From RAM1 sp041905405 (GTDB taxonomy: Bacteria; Pseudomonadota; Gammaproteobacteria; Burkholderiales; Burkholderiaceae_C), in assembly GCA_041905405.1 (NCBI GenBank), contig JAYRLC010000001.1, positions 225,710 through 289,709 of the forward strand: 64,000 bases of DNA, read 5' to 3'. This document shows, piece after piece, positions 59,903 through 64,000 of this stretch (position 1 is its first letter; every line of letters begins with the position of its first letter). The notes under the pieces are model-generated. The model made no database searches. It worked only from the letters and a program-made list of their open reading frames with translations, and was not told the DNA's origin. The position numbers and the translations under genes were made by a program.

Positions 59903-61269
59903 TAGTCAAGGCCCCCGATGAAACGGTCTGCCTGGGCCTGCATGCCGCGCGCGATGGCGTCGAACACCCGCATGGGAAAGCCCGCGGGCAGCAGGGCGCG
60001 GGCCTCGTCCAGCGCCTGCGGCACCAGCAGCACCAGCGCCACCATGCGGTCGAACGCGCCGGGCACTCCGCATTGCAGGGCCAGCGCCTGCCAGTGGCGG
60101 GTTTGAATCTCGTGCAGGTGGTAGTGGGCGTTCTTGCCGCGCAGGGCCATGGCCAGCCTGGCCCGGCGCGGGCTGATCTGGCTGGGCCCGGTGCCGATGA
60201 TGGGCCAGGCCGACAGCACGTCGTACAGCGGTGTCATGCGGTAGCCGCCGCCGCGCTCCAGGTGGATGGAGAAATTTTTGGCGTGGCCGTCGGTCGCAGC
60301 CATCAGCCAGAACGCCAGCAAGGCGCAGGCAAAGGTCAGCTTGTCTTGCGGTGCCTGCGTGCTGTTGCCCAGAATGCGCAGGATGTCGCGCACGCCGGGG
60401 CCGCCGTCGGACTCGTACTTGCGCGGCCCGGCCACGCCCAGGGCCTGGCAAAAATCTTCCTGGGGCAACCGGGCCAGCCAGGGCGCTTTGCCGGGCGGCT
60501 GCTGCAGCACACGGTCAAAGCGCTCGACGACCAGCACCTTGCGTTGGCCGAACGTGGCGATGTCGCACGGGGCCACCGGCAGGCCGAACAGTGCAAGCAG
60601 CCTGGCGCACAGCCATTCGTTCTCGACCGAGTCGTGCATATTGGCCCGGATGTTGCCCACCAGCCCCAGCGGCAGCTTCAGGATATGGGTGGTGGGTGTT
60701 GCCCCCAGCGGCTTGAGCCATTGGCCGCCCTGCAGCAGCAGCGCGGTCTTTTCCTGGGCGCCGGCGATGGAGATGCGGAAATCGTCCGGCTGCTCCTGAC
60801 CCAGCACGCGGCCGCCCGTCACGGCGTTGTTGATGAGCTGCTCGACCCCCGCGTCGGTCAGCGGCTGTGCGTCGATGTGGTCAAAACCCAGCGGAGGTTG
60901 ATCGATGGGCAGTAGTTGCACCGCGCCCACGCAGTCGCGCCCCAGTGCCGCCAGCAGATCGAACGTCGTGACACTACCGCCAGAAAACTTGTCGGCCAGG
61001 CGCCTGCGGATGGCGTCGCTGTCGGGCAGCAAGTTGTCGAACCAATGGCGCACCACGTCGCCCCGCAGGGGGGTGTTGTCGGGCGTGAATGGCATGGACA
61101 GCGACAGCCAGCGCCCGGCATCGGAGTTGCGCCATGTGTCCTGGTATTCAAACTGGTGCTCGGCGCCGTCGGTGCGCCATGTACCGACGCGCTCGCCGTT
61201 GCTCCACACGGCGAGCATGCGGTCCTGTGGATCGGTACGGGGGCGTCTGAACGTGGCCATGGACTTCAC
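59902..61269 (-). CDS. hipA: HipA-like serine/threonine kinase toxin (module 2)
   Basis: This 455-aa protein is closer in size and motifs to E. coli HipA than module 1. It has an N-terminal subdomain with FEYQDTWR and SLSMPF, then SIAGAQEKTALL (nucleotide-binding loop), NMHDSVENEWLC, VVERFDR, and the catalytic ATDGHAKNFSI motif followed by MTPLYDVLSAWP (metal-binding Asp). The start is GTG 61269 in a GTGA overlap with hipB; ATG 61260 is an alternative three codons later. HipA kinases phosphorylate glutamyl-tRNA synthetase or related targets, causing growth arrest and persistence. Confidence 0.92.
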   Translation of the reverse strand: MKSMATFRRPRTDPQDRMLAVWSNGERVGTWRTDGAEHQFEYQDTWRNSDAGRWLSLSMPFTPDNTPLRGDVVRHWFDNLLPDSDAIRRRLADKFSGGSVTTFDLLAALGRDCVGAVQLLPIDQPPLGFDHIDAQPLTDAGVEQLINNAVTGGRVLGQEQPDDFRISIAGAQEKTALLLQGGQWLKPLGATPTTHILKLPLGLVGNIRANMHDSVENEWLCARLLALFGLPVAPCDIATFGQRKVLVVERFDRVLQQPPGKAPWLARLPQEDFCQALGVAGPRKYESDGGPGVRDILRILGNSTQAPQDKLTFACALLAFWLMAATDGHAKNFSIHLERGGGYRMTPLYDVLSAWPIIGTGPSQISPRRARLAMALRGKNAHYHLHEIQTRHWQALALQCGVPGAFDRMVALVLLVPQALDEARALLPAGFPMRVFDAIARGMQAQADRFIGGLD

Positions 61270-61544
61270 CAGGTGGGGGTGTAGCTGCCGGGAGCGGGCT
61301 CTTCCACGCGGTGTTTGGGCGGTTCGTTGACAGCCAGGTGGCAGCCCAGGGCCGACACCATGCGGGCAATCTGGTCAAAGGATGTGAGCTCGGGCGCGGC
61401 CTCGATCCGGGCAATGCGCTTCTGGCTGACCCCCAGCATCTGGCCGAGCTGCTCTTGCGTCAGACCGCGCGATTGGCGCAACGTGCGCAGAATGGTGCGT
61501 AGCTGCTGGGGGGTGTTCACGGGATACATGTTCACGGGGTGCAT
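61266..61544 (-). CDS. hipB: HipB-like XRE-family antitoxin (module 2)
   Basis: This 92-aa protein has an XRE helix-turn-helix at about residues 14-70 (LRTILRTLRQSRGLTQEQLGQMLGVSQKRIARIE, then SFDQIARMVSALG), the classical HipB fold, and a short C-terminal tail. It overlaps hipA by 4 bp (GTGA). ATG 61529 is an alternative start. Palindromes and direct repeats immediately upstream are likely its operators. The gene pair is unrelated at the sequence level to module 1, so the two modules probably do not cross-neutralise. Confidence 0.9.
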   Translation of the reverse strand: MHPVNMYPVNTPQQLRTILRTLRQSRGLTQEQLGQMLGVSQKRIARIEAAPELTSFDQIARMVSALGCHLAVNEPPKHRVEEPAPGSYTPTW

Positions 61545-61548
61545 TCTT

Positions 61549-61618
61549 ACTCTTTAAAAGTAGTTAACTCAATTTACTATCTATAGGTAGTTAAGTCAAA
61601 TAACTCCTTTAAAGGAGT
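61549..61618. promoter_or_regulatory. hipB module 2 promoter/operator region
   Basis: An AT-rich 70-bp stretch holds a perfect 16-bp palindrome ACTCCTTTAAAGGAGT (61603-61618) and a related imperfect one ACTCTTTAAAAGT (61549-61561). Between them are two direct repeats TAGTTAACTCAA (61561-61572) and TAGTTAAGTCAA (61588-61599). Such multiple sites are expected for cooperative HipB/HipA autorepression. The B3/B4-domain gene is divergent, so the same sites could affect it. Confidence 0.6.
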
Positions 61619-61654
61619 AAAAATTGGCGGGCAATGCACCGCTACAGTCGCTGC

Positions 61655-62371
61655 ATGACCGCACTGACCTACAGCATCTCTCCCGACATCTTCAGACAGT
61701 ACCCCGGCTACTGCCGCGGCGTGGTGGTGGCCCGTGGCTTCACCAACGGGCCCAGTGCCTCCGCAGTCACCGCGCTGCTGCGCGAGGCCGAGGCCGCGCT
61801 GCGCGAGCGCATCACCGGCAACGTGGCCGAGGTGCCCGAAATCGCCGCCTGGCGCGACGCGTACCGCCGCTTTGGCGCCAAGCCGTCGGAGCATCGCAGC
61901 GCCATCGAATCCCTGGCGCGCCGCGTGCTCAAGCCCGACAGCCTGCCGGGCATCAACACGCTGGTGGACATCGGCAACCTGGTGTCCATCAAATACCTGC
62001 TGCCCGCCGGCGCCCACCCGACCGACCACCTGCGCCACGGCCTGACCCTGCGCCTGGCCAAAGACGGCGACACCTTTGCCCCGCCCGATGGCAGCCCGGT
62101 GGAAGCACCGCCCCCGGGCGAGGTCGTGTTTGCCGACGGCAACAGCGTGCTGACCCGCCGCTGGACCTGGCGGCAGGCCGCCAGCACCCAGACGCTGCCG
62201 GACACCAAAGGCGTGTTCTTCAACATCGACGGCCTGCCGCCCACCAGCCGCGACACGGTGCAGGCCGCCGCAGCCGAGGTGGCGGCGCTGGTGCAGCAGC
62301 ATTGCGGCGGTGAGACGCTGGCGGTGCTGCTGGATGCGGACAACCGGTCGTTTGCGCTTGGAGGCGATTGA
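61655..62371 (+). CDS. B3/B4 (tRNA-synthetase-like) domain protein
   Basis: From ATG 61655 this is a 238-aa protein; ATG 61634 is an in-frame alternative. It matches the stand-alone B3/B4 domain family (PF03483): EIAAWRDAYRRFGAKPSEHRSAIESLARRVLKPDSLPGINTLVDIGNLVSIKYLLPAGAH in the centre, and a late GEVVFADGNSVLTRRWTWRQAAST. The domain is the editing domain of phenylalanyl-tRNA synthetase beta. Free-standing versions may hydrolyse misacylated tRNAs, which I offer as inference. It is divergent from the hipB module. Confidence 0.82.
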   Translation: MTALTYSISPDIFRQYPGYCRGVVVARGFTNGPSASAVTALLREAEAALRERITGNVAEVPEIAAWRDAYRRFGAKPSEHRSAIESLARRVLKPDSLPGINTLVDIGNLVSIKYLLPAGAHPTDHLRHGLTLRLAKDGDTFAPPDGSPVEAPPPGEVVFADGNSVLTRRWTWRQAASTQTLPDTKGVFFNIDGLPPTSRDTVQAAAAEVAALVQQHCGGETLAVLLDADNRSFALGGD

Positions 62372-62408
62372 TAGATACTCGATTCGGTCAAGTCACTGGG
62401 AGGTGTAT

Positions 62409-62591
62409 GTGCCGGAATCAAACCAAGCCAATGTCCAAAAAGCCAGGGCGCCGATGCAGGATCTGGTCGATGCCCTGAAAGAATTAGAGCCAGACTTCGT
62501 GATCGGACGGATGCAGCCTGCAGAGCAACGCCGCTTCGCCCTGACAACGCAGGAACCCTGCAACCCGTTGCGCGAGAATCCCAAAGATTGA
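62409..62591 (+). CDS. Possible small protein of about 60 aa
   Basis: A GTG at 62409 with GGGAGG six bases upstream opens 60 codons (starting PESNQANVQKARAPMQDLVDALKELEPDFVIGRM). The sequence is polar, with one amphipathic helix (MQDLVDALKELE), and no recognised family. It sits in the gap between the B3/B4 gene and the aminotransferase, 24 bp before the latter. It may be real, or the remnant of a longer gene. Confidence 0.35.
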   Translation: MPESNQANVQKARAPMQDLVDALKELEPDFVIGRMQPAEQRRFALTTQEPCNPLRENPKD

Positions 62592-62615
62592 CAGTAGCCA
62601 TAACCACCAAGACCT

Positions 62616-63821
62616 ATGCCCATCCCCTTCGCCGACCGCCTGAACAACGTCGAAACCTCCGCCATCCGTGAACTGTTCAAACTGCTGGGCAAGCCCGGCA
62701 TCATCAGCTTTGCGGGGGGGTTCCCCGACAGCGCCATGTTCGACGTGGCGGGCATCAAAGAGGCCGCCAACCAGGCCCTGGCCGACGACCCCGGCGCCGC
62801 GCTGCAATACGGCGCGACCGAGGGCTACAACCCCCTGCGCGAACAGCTCGCCGCCTTCATGGGCAGCAAGGGCGTCAAGGGCCTGACGCCCGACGGCCTG
62901 ATCGTCACCACCGGTAGCCAGCAGGCGCTGGACCTGCTGGGCAAAACGCTGATCGGCCCCGGCGACAAGGTCATCGTGGAAGGCCCCACGTTCCTGGCGA
63001 CCATCCAGTGCTTTCGCCTGTACGGCGCCGAGATCATCACCGCGCCCATCGACGGGCAGGGCGTGCAGACCGACAAGCTCGAGGCGCTGATCGCCGAACA
63101 CAAGCCCAAGTTTGTCTATTTGATCCCCACATTCGGTAACCCCAGCGGCGCGCTGCTGAGCCTGGAGCGCCGCAAGCGCGTGCTGGAGCTGGCCGTGAAA
63201 TACCAGACCCTGGTGGTCGAGGACGACCCGTACGGCGACCTGTACTTTGGTGACGCACCGCCGCCCAGCATCTATGCGCTGAGCGATTCAGTTCCCGGCA
63301 GCCGTGAACTTCTGGCCCACTGCGGCAGCATGAGCAAGGTGCTGAGCCCCGGCCTGCGCGTGGGCTGGATGATCGCCCCGCCCGAACTGCTGGCCAAGGC
63401 CACCATGTGCAAACAGTTCAGCGACGCGCACACCAGCACGTTCGCCCAGGCCACAGCCGCCCAGTACCTGAAAGCCGGCCGCATGCCCGCCACGCTGGCC
63501 AACGTGCGCAAGGTGTACGCCGAACGCGCCAAGGCCATGGGCGACGCCCTGCGCCGCGAGCTGGGCGATGCCATCGAATTCGTGCAACCGCAGGGCGGCC
63601 TGTTCGTGTGGGCCCGGCTGACGGGCGCGGGCGGCAAGGTCAGCAACGGCAATGACTTTGCCAAGAAGGCCATCGAGCAGGGCGTGGCGTTTGTGCCGGG
63701 GGCGCCGTTCTATGCGACCAACCCTGATCTGGCGACCCTGCGCCTGAGCTTTGCGACGGCGGATGTGGGGAAGATTGAGGAGGGGGTGGGGAGGTTGGGG
63801 AAGGCTATCACATTCGCTTAG
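62616..63821 (+). CDS. Class I/II PLP-dependent aminotransferase (2-aminoadipate / aromatic aminotransferase type)
   Basis: This 401-aa fold-type I enzyme opens with IRELFKLLGKPGIISFAGGFPDSAMFD, typical of the LysN/ARO8-like group related to MocR C-terminal domains. LQYGATEGYNPLREQLA, TTGSQQALDLLGKTL, PTFGNPSGALLS and VVEDDPYGDLYFG follow, and the Schiff-base lysine is K241 in SMSKVLSPGLRVGW. C-terminal PQGGLFVWARL and RLSFATAD complete the family. The enzyme is complete. Its amino donor (aromatic, branched-chain or aminoadipate) cannot be fixed from sequence. Confidence 0.9.
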   Translation: MPIPFADRLNNVETSAIRELFKLLGKPGIISFAGGFPDSAMFDVAGIKEAANQALADDPGAALQYGATEGYNPLREQLAAFMGSKGVKGLTPDGLIVTTGSQQALDLLGKTLIGPGDKVIVEGPTFLATIQCFRLYGAEIITAPIDGQGVQTDKLEALIAEHKPKFVYLIPTFGNPSGALLSLERRKRVLELAVKYQTLVVEDDPYGDLYFGDAPPPSIYALSDSVPGSRELLAHCGSMSKVLSPGLRVGWMIAPPELLAKATMCKQFSDAHTSTFAQATAAQYLKAGRMPATLANVRKVYAERAKAMGDALRRELGDAIEFVQPQGGLFVWARLTGAGGKVSNGNDFAKKAIEQGVAFVPGAPFYATNPDLATLRLSFATADVGKIEEGVGRLGKAITFA

Positions 63822-63877
63822 TCAGTCTCAGTCGGTTTGAGAAAGATAAAGCTCAGGAAGCTATATGGAATTGTTAA

Positions 63878-64000
63878 GGAAGGTCTGAACAAGTCCACCG
63901 ATCATGCCGTCGTGCGTTGATTGATGCAAAGGAACTTGCACGATGAGCCAGATCAGTTTTTCGGACGCGGAGTACGCCGGCAAACGCAAGAAGACCCGGC
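63878..64000 (+). mobile_element. Left end of an IS5-family-like insertion sequence, cut by the window edge
   Basis: GGAAGGTCTGAACAAGTCC (63878-63896) looks like the terminal inverted repeat of an IS5-type element, and a transposase-like start codon follows 47 bp later. It lies 56 bp after the aminotransferase stop. The right end and target duplication lie outside the window. Confidence 0.7.
63943..64000 (+). CDS. IS5-family-like transposase, N-terminal fragment
   Basis: ATG 63943 opens MSQISFSDAEYAGKRKKTR before the window ends. This is the N-terminal signature of IS5-family transposases common in Burkholderiales. Only 19 codons are visible, so completeness cannot be judged. Confidence 0.7.
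   Translation, partial: MSQISFSDAEYAGKRKKTR

Noticed and set aside
63822..63877. A gene in the gap between the aminotransferase and the insertion sequence
   Set aside because: Only 56 bp without a usable start or ribosome site; no structure seen.

Overview
The window looks like a chromosome segment of a high-GC betaproteobacterium of the order Burkholderiales, most likely Comamonadaceae. This is an inference from strong G/C third-position bias, three Bug-type (TctC) tripartite tricarboxylate transporter receptors each next to a regulator and a catabolic enzyme, an MdtABC-type RND pump with a NodT-type outer-membrane factor, and a zapB/zapA/6S RNA block.

Layout. 1-5934: a divergent 2-hydroxyacid/glyoxylate cluster with an FAD/Fe-S oxidase (cut by the window edge), a GntR regulator, a class V aminotransferase and a Bug receptor. 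Two near-identical candidate operators flank a 246-bp palindromic, MITE-like insertion between the divergent genes. 5960-9326 (minus strand): hipA/hipB module 1, a TauE/SafE permease, 6S RNA, zapA and a zapB-like gene. 9380-20688: a cobalamin riboswitch followed by a B12 uptake and salvage operon (btuB, a signal-less BtuF-like gene, cobU, btuF, btuC, btuD, cobO, cobD, cobC, cobQ, cobT), with most genes overlapping by a few bases. 20737-22380: a lipoprotein phosphatase of the PafA type.

22600-40067 is the accessory region and the most interesting part. It holds a zinc-ribbon membrane protein, an LprI-like (DUF1311) secreted protein, a second secreted protein sharing a C-terminal domain with it, a GH24-lysozyme/RTX protein, a membrane-anchored unknown, a 2976-aa lipase/RTX protein and a small RTX protein made only of C-terminal repeats. 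Five of these genes (23264-38468) are packed with overlaps or gaps of 30 bp or less. I read the region as a candidate RTX toxin/immunity island: a lysozyme effector preceded by a lysozyme-inhibitor-like gene, and a lipase effector preceded by a membrane-anchored gene. Two exact internal duplications (464 bp and 428 bp) and a chimeric tail on the lysozyme protein point to ongoing recombination. No dedicated type I ABC transporter or adaptor lies in the window.

40070-43538: Bug receptor and M20 peptidase, divergent from a LysR regulator. 43652-53128: RND efflux operon. 53199-57689: GIY-YIG protein, nth, LysR, Bug receptor and gamma-glutamyltransferase. 57693-62591: a degenerate BLUF-like protein, a thioesterase, a TetR regulator, hipA/hipB module 2, a B3/B4-domain protein and a doubtful small ORF. 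62616-63821: a class I aminotransferase. 63878-64000: the left end of an IS5-like element, cut by the window edge.
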